Positions 7,694 to 17,438 are shown, counted from the first letter of the stretch. The stretch: 64,000 nt of DNA from Oscillospiraceae bacterium (GCA_017501355.1 JAFVXA010000020.1:1-64000); one strand, 5' to 3'. Program-made: numbers and translations. The notes: generated by a model not told the origin, from the sequence alone.

Positions 7694-8014
7694 ATGCCAA
7701 AGAAAGCAATGGATGTTTTGACAGAGTCCATGTTTTATGTTCTCATGGCGTTTCATAGCGGTCCCATGTGCGGCATCGACATCGCAGAGGAGATCGACCG
7801 CTGCACAGGCGGCAGACTTCGCATCGGTCCCGCTACGCTTTACACCATTTTGGGAAAGTTCGAGAAAGAAAACTACATTGAAGAGATCTCGGTAGAGGGG
7901 CGCAAACGCACTTATCAGATTACAGAACTTGGTCACGCTGCCTATCGCGAGGAACTTGCGCGACTGCGCCACTGCATCGAGGATGCTGAACGGGTGAAAG
8001 GAGGCTGTCTCTAA
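7694..8014 (+). CDS. PadR-family transcriptional regulator
   Basis: A 106-residue winged-helix protein. It carries the PadR hallmark LTESMFYVLMAF, the recognition segment GPATLYTILGKFEKENYI, and the wing ISVEGRKRTYQITELG. The C-terminal dimerisation helix is short, as in PadR subfamily 2. It is probably an autorepressor acting on the palindromes over its own promoter. Its stop overlaps the start of the next gene (TAATG), so it is translationally coupled to a DUF2812 membrane protein, a common PadR pairing in Clostridia. The inducer is unknown. Confidence 0.88.
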   Translation: MPKKAMDVLTESMFYVLMAFHSGPMCGIDIAEEIDRCTGGRLRIGPATLYTILGKFEKENYIEEISVEGRKRTYQITELGHAAYREELARLRHCIEDAERVKGGCL

Positions 8015-9225
8015 TGTCAGAGGAAACGATCAAGCATGTCCACCGTCTCTGTCCCTGCGATCCCTGCAATGTGGAGGGCATCCAAAGCTGGCTGGAGGAT
8101 ATGGCAGCCGACGGATTGTTTCTCGTTGAAGACGGTGTGTTCTGCGGTGTATTCTCCTTTGAGCGCCGCTCCCCCCGCAAGGTCAGCTACCGTCTCGACG
8201 TGGCGCAGAAGCGAAAACCCCGTTTTTTTGACAGCGGCGATGAACTGACCGGTGAAGAATGGGAGCTTTACCGCTCCATGGGCTGGGAATATCTGCTGCA
8301 ATACGGCGACTTCCGCGTGTATCGCTCTACAGAGCCCAATGCCCCGGAACTGAACACCGAGAGCGAGACCCATGCCATCACCATCGGTCTGCTGAAGCAG
8401 AAGCATCGCAGCGCCCTCGTCAGCTCCATTCTGTACACGATGACAGTTATGCTGCTGTCGGGCGGGGTACTGCGATATCCCTGTCGAGAAGCCGCAACGA
8501 TCGGTCTGCTCTTCACCGTCTGCATCTATGGACTCCTCCTGCTTGTGTGGACGCAGTGCCTGCTGCAGTTCTTCCGCTTCCGCCACTATGAAAAGCGGCT
8601 TCTGCATGGCGATGAGCTGAATCATCACGTCAACTGGAAGAAAACCGCGCCTCTCCATTACCTTGCGCGCGCTTTGCCGTTCCTGCTTTGCGTCGGCATT
8701 GCCTCCGGACTGTTGTCCGCACTTTCCCGCGCGGACAACGAACTGTCCCATGAGGAATACACAGGAGAGATCCCGTTCGCAACGATAGCAGATGTGTTTC
8801 CCGACAGCACGATCACAGAGGATCACAATTTTCTCGATTACGGTACGATCACCGGATGGTCCACGGCTGTCTCCGAAAACTACGAATGGAACGAGAGCTG
8901 CTATGTGACGACAGCCGATGGCGAGAAGTATTTCTGCATTCTCCGCCTTTCGTATCACGAGCTTGCAGCTCAGTGGCTTGCCCGTGGTTTGGAACGGGAT
9001 TACTATATCTATGATGCCAACCGCTATCACGGCAAGCGCTTCACAGATCTCCCTGCGCCGACGCTCGCCGTGGACAGCATACGGGTCTACAACAATTACG
9101 GAACCCTCTGCGTGCTGATGCGCGAAGGCAGCAAGGTCGCGCAAGCCACAGTCACCATCGACAATCACACAAACGAGAATCAGTGGCAGCTGTGGGCACA
9201 GGCAATGGCAGAAAAACTCACTTAA
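8014..9225 (+). CDS. DUF2812 domain-containing membrane protein
   Basis: A 403-residue protein. The N-terminal third (about residues 10-115) resembles DUF2812, with the typical IQSWLEDMAADGLFL opening and RLDVAQK stretch. Hydrophobic segments follow at about residues 132-150, 158-185 and 213-232, and an extracytoplasmic C-terminal region ends the protein. Genes of this type normally follow a padR gene, as here, with overlapping stop and start codons. Its biochemical role is unknown; membrane stress sensing or response is plausible only by analogy. Confidence 0.75.
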   Translation: MSEETIKHVHRLCPCDPCNVEGIQSWLEDMAADGLFLVEDGVFCGVFSFERRSPRKVSYRLDVAQKRKPRFFDSGDELTGEEWELYRSMGWEYLLQYGDFRVYRSTEPNAPELNTESETHAITIGLLKQKHRSALVSSILYTMTVMLLSGGVLRYPCREAATIGLLFTVCIYGLLLLVWTQCLLQFFRFRHYEKRLLHGDELNHHVNWKKTAPLHYLARALPFLLCVGIASGLLSALSRADNELSHEEYTGEIPFATIADVFPDSTITEDHNFLDYGTITGWSTAVSENYEWNESCYVTTADGEKYFCILRLSYHELAAQWLARGLERDYYIYDANRYHGKRFTDLPAPTLAVDSIRVYNNYGTLCVLMREGSKVAQATVTIDNHTNENQWQLWAQAMAEKLT

Positions 9226-9230
9226 AACGC

Positions 9231-9260
9231 AAAAATCCCGCCGTTTCGGCGGGATTTTTC
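9231..9260. terminator. Bidirectional terminator between DUF2812 and prolyl-tRNA deacylase genes
   Basis: AAAAATCCCGCC and GGCGGGATTTTT form a 12-bp stem with A and T runs on both sides, serving the two convergent genes. Confidence 0.85.
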
Positions 9261-9264
9261 TCAT

Positions 9265-9801
9265 TTACATACGCAGCAGCTTGGCTCTGTGACCAATGGC
9301 AGGGCAAAACTTCATCAGCAGGTCATTGGTCTTGATGCGGAAATGGCTGCGGTTGTCGCAGGCATTGGACGCAAACCACTCGTCATTGGCGATCTCACGG
9401 TCGATGACAAGCTTGACCTTGCCCTCCTTGTCGTGCATGAGGCAGGGAATGGATGCGGTACCGGGAGTGACACCCAGCAGCGCCATCATATCCTCCTCGG
9501 ATGCGAAGGAGGGGCGGCTGCACTCCATTTTTTCCTGAAATGCCTTGGTGTTGAACTGCTTGTGGGCAGGCATCATCACAAGGTAATACTGGGTCTTTTC
9601 CGCGTTATGAATGAGAGAGCTCTTGCGGATCTCGCTGCCGAGCTTTTCGCTCACGATGTCGCAGTCCTCCATAGGACCTGCAGGATCGTTATCCACGCGC
9701 TCATAGGGAATGCCCAGCTCGTCCAGCAGGGCGAAGGTCGCCATCTCAGCAGCACTGCGCTCATCGGTGGGAGCGGTGGTGAAAATATCGCTGACAAACA
9801 T
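9265..9801 (-). CDS. proX: Prolyl-tRNA deacylase, YbaK/ProX type
   Basis: A 178-residue trans-editing protein of the YbaK/EbsC fold. Such enzymes hydrolyse mischarged aminoacyl-tRNA(Pro), chiefly Ala-tRNA(Pro), and protect translation fidelity. Recognisable features are the N-terminal LLDELGIPYERVDNDPA stretch, the substrate-loop lysine region LIHNAEKTQYYLVMMPAHK, and the ALLGVTPGTASI segment typical of ProXp-ala (PrdX). Length matches the stand-alone family. It is flanked by terminators on both sides, so it is probably its own transcript. Confidence 0.85.
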   Translation of the reverse strand: MFVSDIFTTAPTDERSAAEMATFALLDELGIPYERVDNDPAGPMEDCDIVSEKLGSEIRKSSLIHNAEKTQYYLVMMPAHKQFNTKAFQEKMECSRPSFASEEDMMALLGVTPGTASIPCLMHDKEGKVKLVIDREIANDEWFASNACDNRSHFRIKTNDLLMKFCPAIGHRAKLLRM

Positions 9802-9819
9802 ACTTGTTACTTCCTTTCA

Positions 9820-9853
9820 AAAAAAGCGGGACGGCAGAGCCGACCCGCTTTTG
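9820..9853 (-). terminator. Terminator of the efp/zinc-ribbon operon
   Basis: AAAAGCGGGACGGC and GCCGACCCGCTTTT pair with one mismatch. On the minus strand the stem is followed by a run of T. Confidence 0.75.
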
Positions 9854-9857
9854 CAAA

Positions 9858-10262
9858 TTAGTCCTCGTCGTCCATGCCGGTGGCATTGGCGAGATCGCTC
9901 AGATCAAATTCCAGCTTTTCGCCGCAGTTGGGGCAGATCACTTCGCCCTCTTCCAGAATGGAATCATCGAAGAAAATCTCCTCTTCGCAGCTGGGGCAGG
10001 TGGTGGCATAGCACTCATCCTCGTCCTCGTCTTCTTCGTCCTCTTCATAGAGGCACTCTTCCACGTCGGACAGGTCTTCGCTCACAGCGTCGATGCCCTC
10101 TTCCAGCTCGCAGATCTCGTCTTCCAGCTCTTCCAGCTCGTCGGAAATGTCAGCCAGAACATCGATGACAGCAAGCAGAACCTTGCCCTCCTTGGTCTCC
10201 TCGTCCAGCTTCAGACCTTCAGCCAGACCCTTGAGATACGCGATCTTCTCAGCAATACCCAT
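9858..10262 (-). CDS. Acidic CD1247-like protein with C-terminal zinc ribbon
   Basis: A 134-residue, very acidic protein. The N-terminus (MGIAEKIAYLKGLAEGLKLD) matches the domain named after Clostridioides CD1247. A glutamate-rich coiled-coil-like stretch follows, then an almost uninterrupted Asp/Glu run, then a zinc ribbon with CPSCEEEI and CPNCGEKL. Proteins of this type are widespread and conserved in Clostridia but have no assigned function. It lies 46 bp after efp on the same strand and probably shares its transcript, suggesting a link to translation. Confidence 0.72.
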   Translation of the reverse strand: MGIAEKIAYLKGLAEGLKLDEETKEGKVLLAVIDVLADISDELEELEDEICELEEGIDAVSEDLSDVEECLYEEDEEDEDEDECYATTCPSCEEEIFFDDSILEEGEVICPNCGEKLEFDLSDLANATGMDDED

Positions 10263-10308
10263 TTCGTTCTCCTTTCAGAATCAGAAAATCAGTTGTTGTA
10301 TTTATCGA

Positions 10309-10878
10309 TTAGCCCTTGCTGCGGCCGAGATACTCGCCGGTACGGGTATCGATCTGGATCTTGTCGCCCTCGTTGATGAACAGGGGCACCTTCACCTCAG
10401 CGCCGGTCTCGAGGATAGCGGGCTTGGTGACGTTGGTAGCGGTATCGCCCTTCACGCCGGGATCAGACTTGGTGACCACCAGATCCATGAAGTTGGGAAC
10501 TTCCAGACCGAAGACGTTGCCCTTATAGGACAGCACCTTGCAGATGGTGTTCTCCTTGACGAAGCGGAAAGCATCGCCGAGGACATCCTTGTTCAGGGGG
10601 ACCATATCATAGGTCTCCTGATCCATGAAGTAGTACAGATCGCCGTCAGCGTAGCTGTACTCCATGTCCTTACGATCCACGAATGCTTCCTCAAACTTAG
10701 CGGTGGGGTTGAAAGAAGTTTCGGTCACAGCGCCGGTCACGACGTTACGCATCTTGGTGCGAACAAATGCTGCGCCCTTACCGGGCTTAACGTGCTGGAA
10801 CTCGACGACCTGCATGACCTTACCGTCCATCTCGAAGGTCTTACCGTTGCGGAAATCACCGGCAGTAATAGTTGCCAT
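10309..10878 (-). CDS. efp: Translation elongation factor P
   Basis: A 189-residue EF-P that relieves ribosome stalling at polyproline. All three domains are present. The KOW-like N-terminal domain ends its tip loop at [10 protein letters not shown], with Lys34 at the position that is modified in many bacteria. The OB domains carry the [20 protein letters not shown] and [10 protein letters not shown] signatures. The start ATG at 10878 has GGAGGATTTAA upstream; a longer in-frame start at 10998 would lie beyond the promoter -10. The neighbouring prolyl-tRNA deacylase also concerns proline decoding. Confidence 0.95.
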   Translation of the reverse strand: MATITAGDFRNGKTFEMDGKVMQVVEFQHVKPGKGAAFVRTKMRNVVTGAVTETSFNPTAKFEEAFVDRKDMEYSYADGDLYYFMDQETYDMVPLNKDVLGDAFRFVKENTICKVLSYKGNVFGLEVPNFMDLVVTKSDPGVKGDTATNVTKPAILETGAEVKVPLFINEGDKIQIDTRTGEYLGRSKG

Positions 10879-10954
10879 ATTTAAATCCTCCATATTCCTG
10901 GGGACGGACGGGCCGCCTCCCGATTTCAAATAATATTGGTATATAACCTTTCTC

Positions 10955-10983
10955 ATTTTATCGCATCTCATGACGCTTGGCAA
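10955..10983 (-). promoter_or_regulatory. Promoter of efp
   Basis: On the minus strand TTGCCA (10978-10983) and TAAAAT (10955-10960) are spaced 17 bp apart, about 75 bp ahead of the efp start. Confidence 0.6.
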
Positions 10984-11031
10984 TAGCTTTCTCTCCATTT
11001 TTTGCAGAAATACGCAAAAAACTACCGTCGC

Positions 11032-11535
11032 TCAGCGCTGATCATGCCCGGAAAGGCTCTTGAAGGGTCTTTGCAGCAGATGCAGCACATGGTTCCACGC
11101 CCCCACAGGTCCCTCCAGCGGTTCCACCATCAGCGCGGGGATGCCCATGCGCTTGGCAGCAAGCACGTCTGTCAGCAGCTTATCGCCGAGGAAGGCACAT
11201 TCCGAAGGCTTCTTTCCCGCACGCTCCATACCCTCACGAAGTCCTCTGCGGGAGGGTTTCCCTGCGTGGCGCACATAGGGCACGCCCAGCGCATCGCAAA
11301 ATTCTCCCGCGCGGGTAGAGGAGCGGTTATTGGAGATGACCATGACCGTCACGCCCGCGTCACGAAGCTCCTGCAGCCACTGACGCACTGCGTCATCGGG
11401 CTTGCGGCGGGATTTCGGTGCCAGCGTATAGTCCAGATCCGTCATCAGCATGGTCACGCCCAGTTCACGGAGAAATGTCGGCGTCACGCTCTTGTAATCC
11501 CGAAACACATAGTCCGGAACAAGGGAAAGGCTCAT
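11032..11535 (-). CDS. yqeG: YqeG-family HAD IIIA-type phosphatase
   Basis: A 167-residue HAD phosphatase of the YqeG/PGP-1 type. Motif I is LMTDLDYTLAPKS with both aspartates. VMVISNNRSSTRAGEF is motif II, and FLGDKLLTDVLAAKRMG is the motif III/IV region. The N-terminal SLVPDYVFRDYKSVTPTFLRELG block is characteristic of YqeG. Bacterial YqeG is conserved in Firmicutes without a firmly assigned substrate. The start ATG at 11535 lies 8 nt after GAGG. A -10-like TATAAT occurs on the same strand at 11562-11567. Confidence 0.85.
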   Translation of the reverse strand: MSLSLVPDYVFRDYKSVTPTFLRELGVTMLMTDLDYTLAPKSRRKPDDAVRQWLQELRDAGVTVMVISNNRSSTRAGEFCDALGVPYVRHAGKPSRRGLREGMERAGKKPSECAFLGDKLLTDVLAAKRMGIPALMVEPLEGPVGAWNHVLHLLQRPFKSLSGHDQR

Positions 11536-11639
11536 ATTGTGTCCTCTTTCTGCATACAATCATTATAGCCCAACAGGGGAAACCCTTGCGGGATTGATTC
11601 AGTATAGCAGATTATTCTTCATCCGACAAGGGGGCGACT

Positions 11640-12413
11640 ATGCAGCTCTACCTCACCGCCACTGCCGCGCAGGAACCTGCCGCCGCTGCACTCACACGAA
11701 ACATTGCGCATCTTTGCTACCGCGTGGGAGCAGAAGGGCGTCTCATGCGAAACGCTTCGCCCAAGGGCGGCTGCATGGTGCTGACCGATGCGGGACAGCC
11801 CAGCTTCTGCGATCCCTCAGGGCTCATCAGCGATGTGCTGAGCGAATGCCGCGCCGGACGCTTCAGCGGGGTCGTGGCAGATTTTGAACGTGTTTCCACC
11901 GCAGAGAGTCAGGATTTTCTTCAGCGTCTCTCGGAAGAGCTGCGGCGGCAGGGCAAGCGCCTGTATGTGCCCGAACGCCTTGCCCCACTCTACCCCGGTG
12001 CATCCATTCTGTTTTGCACTGCCCTTTCCGGTGGAAATTTTCAGATGCGGCTGCGGAAGGCAGCGCGCTCCTTCGGTGCACGGCGCATCGCGCTGGATGC
12101 CCAGTGGCTCAGAATGGAGTTTCCCCTGCCCTGTCCCGGCGGACAGGGTCGACTGCTGAGCGCAAAGGAGCTTTCCCAGCTGATGGAGCAGCTAAAACCC
12201 GTCTCCCTGTTTTCTCCCGAGCTTTGCGCCAACTACTTTACCTATTGCCGCGGTGTGGAGCACCGTTTTGTCCTCTATGACACGGCGGAAACCCTGCTGA
12301 AAAAGCTCCGCTACGGCGCAGAGCTCGGCTGCGGCAGCGCCTTTCTCTTTTGCAGCGAGATTGAGGATCTCCCCACTCTGATGCAGCAAATCAAAAAAGA
12401 AAAGATCCTGTGA
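11640..12413 (+). CDS. Uncharacterised 257-residue protein
   Basis: I do not recognise the family. The protein is soluble, with no signal peptide or membrane segment. It alternates short beta-like stretches (MVLTDAG, GVVADFE, RLYVPE, ASILFCTAL, RIALDAQWL) with helices in a way that suggests a TIM-barrel. The segment GVVADFERVSTAESQDFLQR with RLSEELRRQGKRLYVPERLA vaguely resembles GH18-like spore and wall glycosidases, but the DxxDxDxE motif is absent. It is cysteine-rich for a cytosolic protein. Its start has AAGGGGG upstream. It is divergent from yqeG and convergent with rpsU. Confidence 0.55.
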   Translation: MQLYLTATAAQEPAAAALTRNIAHLCYRVGAEGRLMRNASPKGGCMVLTDAGQPSFCDPSGLISDVLSECRAGRFSGVVADFERVSTAESQDFLQRLSEELRRQGKRLYVPERLAPLYPGASILFCTALSGGNFQMRLRKAARSFGARRIALDAQWLRMEFPLPCPGGQGRLLSAKELSQLMEQLKPVSLFSPELCANYFTYCRGVEHRFVLYDTAETLLKKLRYGAELGCGSAFLFCSEIEDLPTLMQQIKKEKIL

Positions 12414-12431
12414 CCACAGTCACAGGATCTT
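12402..12431. terminator. Terminator between convergent unknown gene and rpsU
   Basis: A perfect 13-bp stem, AAGATCCTGTGAC / GTCACAGGATCTT, with a CACA loop. On the minus strand (rpsU) it is followed by a T-rich run. It overlaps the 3' end of the rightward gene. Confidence 0.8.
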
Positions 12432-12449
12432 CTTACATCGTTTTACCGA

Positions 12450-12635
12450 TTAATAGAAACGCTTGTTGCGATTCTTGCGAGCAGCCTCGCTCTTCTTGCG
12501 GCGCTTGACGCTGGGGCTCTCATAATGCTCTCTCTTGCGAACCTCGGCCACGATACCAGCCTTGGCGCAGCTGCGCTTGAATCTTCTCAGCGCGCTATCC
12601 AGAGATTCATTTTCCTTGACATGCACTTCGGACAT
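12450..12635 (-). CDS. rpsU: 30S ribosomal protein S21
   Basis: A 61-residue bS21 with the typical N-terminal [20 protein letters not shown] stretch, the [20 protein letters not shown] core and a basic tail. The length is standard. bS21 joins the 30S platform late and helps mRNA start-site base pairing. It is monocistronic, with a consensus promoter and its own terminator. Confidence 0.95.
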   Translation of the reverse strand: MSEVHVKENESLDSALRRFKRSCAKAGIVAEVRKREHYESPSVKRRKKSEAARKNRNKRFY

Positions 12636-12715
12636 CTATTTTTCCCTCCCTCCGATGCATCCGGCTCGATCCAGGATGCTCTTTAAGAGTCATTAAACAT
12701 GACTTAACAGAGGAT

Positions 12716-12744
12716 ATTATACTGCATAGCATATCCTATGTCAA
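12716..12744 (-). promoter_or_regulatory. Promoter of rpsU
   Basis: On the minus strand TTGACA (12739-12744) and TATAAT (12716-12721) have a 17 bp spacer, a perfect consensus. It precedes an 80-nt leader. Confidence 0.85.
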
Positions 12745-12826
12745 TTCTTTTTTTCATATTCTGCGAAAAAATTTGCATTTTTACTACATACCATCTTTTT
12801 TCGCCAAATCTGCCGCAATCTGAAGA

Positions 12827-12864
12827 AAAGAGTCCCCGAAAACATCGGTTTTCGGGGACTCTTT
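12827..12864 (-). terminator. Terminator of the smc-leuS cluster
   Basis: A perfect 17-bp stem, AAAGAGTCCCCGAAAAC / GTTTTCGGGGACTCTTT, with an ATCG loop, 4 bp after the leuS stop. T-rich sequence follows on the minus strand. Confidence 0.88.
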
Positions 12865-12868
12865 GGAC

Positions 12869-15298
12869 TTACTTCACGATCAGGTTCACCAGCTTGTTCT
12901 TCACAAGAATGGTCTTGACAATCTGCTTGCCTTCGATTGCCTTTGCAACCTTTTCCACGGCAAGAGCCGCTTCCACCACGGCAGCCTCCTCGCTGTCGAA
13001 GGGCACCATCACCGTACCGCGGAGCTTACCGAGGACCTGCACTGCCATTTCAACCGTTGCATCCACAGTCTTGCTCTCGTCATAGACGGGCCATGCCTGC
13101 TGGCAAGCCATCTTGCCGGTCTCTGCGGCAAAGCCGTTCATCTCCCAGAGTTCCTCCACCATGTGAGGTGCGAAGGGAGAGAGCATCAGCAGCAGTGCGC
13201 GGATATCGCCGCGGCAGCAGCCGTTGGCGGTGAAATCGTTCACCAGAGCCATCAGCGCAGCGATGGCGGTGTTGAACTTCATTGCCTCGATATCCTCGCT
13301 GACCTTCTTGATGGTCTTGTGGATGGCAGACTCGTTGACTGCAGAGTACTCGTCGCCGCCTTCTGCCTTTTCACAGAGATTCCACACGCGGTCAAGGAAG
13401 CGCTTGCAGCCCTTCACCGCATTGGGAGACCATGCAGCAGCCTTCTCGAAGTCACCGATGAACATGATATAGGTACGCATGGTGTCGGCACCGAACTCAT
13501 CGACGATATCGTTGGGGTTGATGACGTTGCCGCGGGACTTACTCATCTTCTCGCCGCCCTCGCCAAGGATCATACCGTGGCTGGTGCGCTTTGCGTAAGG
13601 CTCCTTGGTGGGAACCACGCCGATATCATAGAGGAACTTATGCCAGAAACGGCTGTACAGCAGATGGAGGGTGGTGTGCTCCATACCACCGTTGTACCAG
13701 TCAACGGGAGACCAGTAATCGAGAGCTTCCTTGCTGGCAAGAGCGCTATCGTTGTGAGCATCCATGTAGCGCAGGAAGTACCAGGAAGAACCTGCCCACT
13801 GGGGCATGGTGTCAGTCTCGCGCTTTGCCGCGCCACCGCAGCAGGGGCAGGTGGTGTTGACCCAATCGGTGATCTTGGAAATGGGAGATTCACCGTCGTC
13901 GGTGGGCTCATAGCTGTCCACCTCGGGCAGCAGCAGGGGCAGCTGATCTTCGCTCAGGGGCTGCCAGCCGCACTTCTCGCAGTGGATCATGGGGATGGGC
14001 TCACCCCAGTAACGCTGACGGGAGAACACCCAGTCGCGGAGCTTGTAGTTGACCTTAGCCTCGCCAATGCCCTTCTCCTCCAGCCACTTGGTGATGACAG
14101 GGATGGCTTCCTTCACGGTGAGACCATTGAGGTGCTCAGAGTTCACCATGATGCCGGTATCATCCTTGGCGGTGAAGGCAGCTTCCTGCACGTTTTCGCC
14201 GCCGGCGACGACCTCGATGATCTCGCAGCCGAACTTCTTGGCAAACTCCCAGTCACGCTCATCGTGAGCAGGAACTGCCATGATGGCGCCGGTACCATAG
14301 GTAGAGAGGACGTAGTCAGAGATAAAGATGGGGATCTCCTTGCCATTGACGGGATTGATACCCTTCACGCCGTCGAGGCAAACACCGGTCTTTTCCTTGT
14401 TGAGCTCGGTGCGCTCCAGATCGCTCTTGGCAGCGGCAGCAGCCTGATATGCCTTGACATCGTCAGCATTCTTCAGCAGACCTGCTTCCATCCACTTCTT
14501 CACGAACTCATGCTCGGGAGAGAGCACCATGTAGGTGGCGCCGAAGAGGGTATCGGGACGGGTGGTAAAGACCACGATATCGTCGCCTGCAGTAGACTTG
14601 AAGGTCACCTCAGCGCCGGTGGAGCGACCGATCCAGTTCTTCTGCTGGGTCTTGACGCGCTCAATGAAGTCCACCTCGTCCAGATCGTTGATCAGACGCT
14701 GTGCGTACTTGGTGATGCGGAGCATCCACTGGCTCTTTTCCTTACGGATGACAGGGCTGCCGCAGCGCTCGCAGCCACCGTCCACCACTTCCTCGTTGGC
14801 AAGGACGCACTTGCAGCTGGTGCACCAGTTCACGGGCATGGAGGTCTTGTAGGCAAGACCGTTCTTATACAGCTGCAGGAAAATCCACTGGGTCCACTTG
14901 TAATAGCCGGGGTCGGTGGTGTTGATCTCACGATCCCAGTCAAAGCTGTACCCCAGCATCTGGAGCTGGTTGCGGAAGTTGACAATGTTGTCCTCCGTCA
15001 CCTTGGCGGGATGGATGTGGTTCTTGATGGCGTAGTTCTCGGTGGGCAGACCAAACGCGTCATAGCCCATGGGGAAAAGCACATTGTAGCCGTCCATGCG
15101 CTTCTTGCGTGCCACCACGTCCATGGCGGTGTAAGGGCGGGCATGACCCACGTGCAGACCATTGCCGGAGGGATAGGGAAACTCCACGAGACCAAAGAAC
15201 TTTGGCTTGGTGGTGTCACCGGTGACAGCAGCAAAAGGCTTTTCATCCATCCAACGCTTCTGCCACTTTTTCTCGATGTTTGTGAATTCGTACTTCAT
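12869..15298 (-). CDS. leuS: Leucyl-tRNA synthetase
   Basis: An 809-residue class I synthetase charging tRNA(Leu). It has the HIGH-type motif HVGH at residues 49-52, the zinc-binding segment [13 protein letters not shown], and a CP1 editing domain. [14 protein letters not shown] is followed by a second cysteine knuckle. KMSKS ([11 protein letters not shown]) is near residue 585, with an anticodon-binding domain and the C-terminal leucyl-specific domain after it. The length is normal for the bacterial type. No T-box leader precedes it; it follows rsfS by 51 bp and appears to be the last gene of the long leftward cluster. Confidence 0.97.
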   Translation of the reverse strand: MKYEFTNIEKKWQKRWMDEKPFAAVTGDTTKPKFFGLVEFPYPSGNGLHVGHARPYTAMDVVARKKRMDGYNVLFPMGYDAFGLPTENYAIKNHIHPAKVTEDNIVNFRNQLQMLGYSFDWDREINTTDPGYYKWTQWIFLQLYKNGLAYKTSMPVNWCTSCKCVLANEEVVDGGCERCGSPVIRKEKSQWMLRITKYAQRLINDLDEVDFIERVKTQQKNWIGRSTGAEVTFKSTAGDDIVVFTTRPDTLFGATYMVLSPEHEFVKKWMEAGLLKNADDVKAYQAAAAAKSDLERTELNKEKTGVCLDGVKGINPVNGKEIPIFISDYVLSTYGTGAIMAVPAHDERDWEFAKKFGCEIIEVVAGGENVQEAAFTAKDDTGIMVNSEHLNGLTVKEAIPVITKWLEEKGIGEAKVNYKLRDWVFSRQRYWGEPIPMIHCEKCGWQPLSEDQLPLLLPEVDSYEPTDDGESPISKITDWVNTTCPCCGGAAKRETDTMPQWAGSSWYFLRYMDAHNDSALASKEALDYWSPVDWYNGGMEHTTLHLLYSRFWHKFLYDIGVVPTKEPYAKRTSHGMILGEGGEKMSKSRGNVINPNDIVDEFGADTMRTYIMFIGDFEKAAAWSPNAVKGCKRFLDRVWNLCEKAEGGDEYSAVNESAIHKTIKKVSEDIEAMKFNTAIAALMALVNDFTANGCCRGDIRALLLMLSPFAPHMVEELWEMNGFAAETGKMACQQAWPVYDESKTVDATVEMAVQVLGKLRGTVMVPFDSEEAAVVEAALAVEKVAKAIEGKQIVKTILVKNKLVNLIVK

Positions 15299-15349
15299 CG
15301 TCTGAACTCCTTGCTATCTCAAAATTACTGATTTCTCTCTTATTCGGGA

Positions 15350-15715
15350 TCAGTCGCGGGTCAGAATATCGCTCAGATCCAGCTCGTGACCGTCACTCCA
15401 GAGGCGGTCGAGGGAGTAGAACTCGCGTGCCTCCTGGCTGAACACATGGACTGCCAGGCAGCCGTAGTCCAGCAGCACCCAGGTGCCATCACGGTAGCCC
15501 TCGCGGTGCAGGGGCTTCTCGCCGCAGCTCTCTTCCATCTTTCTCTCCACCGCATCGCAGAGCGCGTTGATCTGGGTGTTGGAAGAACCGCTGCAAATGA
15601 CAAAGTAATCAGCGATGCTGGTCAGCTTCTCAATCTCCAGCACGCGGATCTCCTTGCCCTTCTTATCGTCCAGCGCCTTTGCGGCGACCAGTGCCATATC
15701 CTTGGAATTCATCAT
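15350..15715 (-). CDS. rsfS: Ribosomal silencing factor RsfS
   Basis: A 121-residue RsfS (YbeB/Iojap) with the signatures IADYFVICSGSSNTQINALC, REGYRDGTWVLLDYG and HVFSQEAREFYSLDRLW. RsfS binds uL14 and blocks subunit joining when nutrients are limiting. Its usual neighbour nadD-yqeK lies just upstream in the transcript, separated by the LCP gene. Two adjacent ATG codons (15715 and 15712) are both possible starts. Confidence 0.93.
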   Translation of the reverse strand: MMNSKDMALVAAKALDDKKGKEIRVLEIEKLTSIADYFVICSGSSNTQINALCDAVERKMEESCGEKPLHREGYRDGTWVLLDYGCLAVHVFSQEAREFYSLDRLWSDGHELDLSDILTRD

Positions 15716-15743
15716 AACTTATCTATTCTCCTTTCGCACCGGC

Positions 15744-17438
15744 TTACCATCCGGTACCATCGTCAATAAAGCTTTCGCCGCCGCTTGCGGGGTTATATTC
15801 GCCCGTCTCAGGGTCGTTCAGCGGCTCTTCCCGAGGAGCTTCGGTTTCCTCTTCGGAGGGCACCGTCTCTTCATCCTCTGCGGGAGGCACCACACCGCTG
15901 CCGATGCCTTCGCCGTTGTCACTGAAGCCCTCGCCACCTTCACTAAACTCACCCTCTTCGCCGCCTTCATTTTCTTCGTCCTCGGGACGCTCCTCAGGCG
16001 GGATATACTCGGGGCTGTTGGGGTCCTTGGTGGGATCGTAATTGGGATCATTGGGGTCGGTGATGATGACCTCTTCCTCCTCATCCGAGGGGATCTCCGG
16101 GGGCAGCGCTGCAGGTGCATCTGCCACCACGCCGGTGGTAGAGGAAACAGAACCATCCTTATTTACGCTCATAATATCCAGATCAGAGAGAGTGAACACC
16201 TTGACAAAGGGGCTGAGCTTGGTGTTGACCAGCTCCAGCAGCTGCGTGGGGCGAGGCACCACGTAGGACTGCATATTCTTCACAAGGCGGCTCCAGCAGC
16301 TGGTCGCGCGGCTCGGCATGGTCACAAACTCCACATTGTCCATGTTGAGTCCACCCATGACCGCACCCTTTGCCAGCCAGAAAATGTTCTGCACAGAAAG
16401 CTCCGTAGTCACATTCTTCTCAAAAATCTGAGCAAATTCAAACAGCTTCACCGCATTTTTCACCTGCAGCATCTGCTTGACGACTTCCTTTAAAAATGCC
16501 TGCTGGGTAGCGATACGACCAAGGTCACCGTCGGGATAACCCTTACCGTCAGAGTTGTGACGCCAGCGGATCACACCCATGGCAGATTCGCCATCCAGTT
16601 TCTGATAGCCCTTGTCCACCACGATCTGCAGATCCTGATATGGATCCCAGTAGCGCATATCAAAGGGCACGTCAAACCACACGCCACCGATGGCATCCAC
16701 CATCTCGCCCACTGCTTCCCACTCCACGACCACCGTGTAGTCGGGCTTGAAGCCAACGAGCTGTGAGATCTCGGTTTTCAGCTTTTCGATGCCCTTTTCA
16801 CCGCCGCCGTAACGGGGGTAGACGGAGTTGATCTTCTTCACATCCCACGGCACATTCACCATCGTGTCACGGGGAATGGACATGACGGTAACCTTCTGAT
16901 TCACCATGTCATAGCTTGCCAGCAGCATGGTGTCGCAGTTGCCGCTGCTCGTATCACGACCGATGAGCAGAAAGGTATAGAAATCCTCACTCTTGCGTTC
17001 GCCGGAAATCACGGGCTGCAAACCATCGCCTACGTCGATCTCCACTTCGTCCTTCTGCACATCTTCGGTGCCGGGCTTGGAATTGGGCTTACTTTCCAGC
17101 TCGGGCTTGACAAAAATCGTGCGATACACCATTAGACCTGCCAGAATGATCGCCAGCAGCACGCAGACAACGATCAATATCATTTTGGCGCGATATCCGC
17201 CCTCAGACACCTCATCTTCCTCATCATACGCGCCAGTCTCATCCTCTGTATTCTCGTTTGCCGCTTCTTCCGCAGCCCGCGCCTCAGCAAGGGCACGCTG
17301 ACGGCGATGCTCTTCCAGACGGCGTTCCGTGTCAAGACGGTCTGCCTCGTTGTTGCCGCGGCTGACCATCGGGTAGTTCGGCACTTCTTTTTCGTTCACG
17401 CTGCCCTTGGGCAGCTCCCGCTTTCCTTTCATGCTCAT
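15744..17438 (-). CDS. LytR-CpsA-Psr (LCP) family protein
   Basis: A 564-residue LCP protein, probably a ligase attaching undecaprenyl-linked glycopolymers to peptidoglycan. A charged cytoplasmic N-terminus of about 85 residues precedes one membrane helix (about 86-108). The LCP catalytic domain follows, with FLLIGRDTSSGNCDTMLLAS, MSIPRDTMVN, RYGGGEKGIEKL and VIRWRHN; the conserved arginines and aspartates are present. After about residue 415 comes a long Pro/Glu/Gly-rich, probably disordered tail of about 150 residues. Its start overlaps the upstream nadD-yqeK stop (ATGA), so translation is coupled. Confidence 0.9.
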   Translation of the reverse strand: MSMKGKRELPKGSVNEKEVPNYPMVSRGNNEADRLDTERRLEEHRRQRALAEARAAEEAANENTEDETGAYDEEDEVSEGGYRAKMILIVVCVLLAIILAGLMVYRTIFVKPELESKPNSKPGTEDVQKDEVEIDVGDGLQPVISGERKSEDFYTFLLIGRDTSSGNCDTMLLASYDMVNQKVTVMSIPRDTMVNVPWDVKKINSVYPRYGGGEKGIEKLKTEISQLVGFKPDYTVVVEWEAVGEMVDAIGGVWFDVPFDMRYWDPYQDLQIVVDKGYQKLDGESAMGVIRWRHNSDGKGYPDGDLGRIATQQAFLKEVVKQMLQVKNAVKLFEFAQIFEKNVTTELSVQNIFWLAKGAVMGGLNMDNVEFVTMPSRATSCWSRLVKNMQSYVVPRPTQLLELVNTKLSPFVKVFTLSDLDIMSVNKDGSVSSTTGVVADAPAALPPEIPSDEEEEVIITDPNDPNYDPTKDPNSPEYIPPEERPEDEENEGGEEGEFSEGGEGFSDNGEGIGSGVVPPAEDEETVPSEEETEAPREEPLNDPETGEYNPASGGESFIDDGTGW

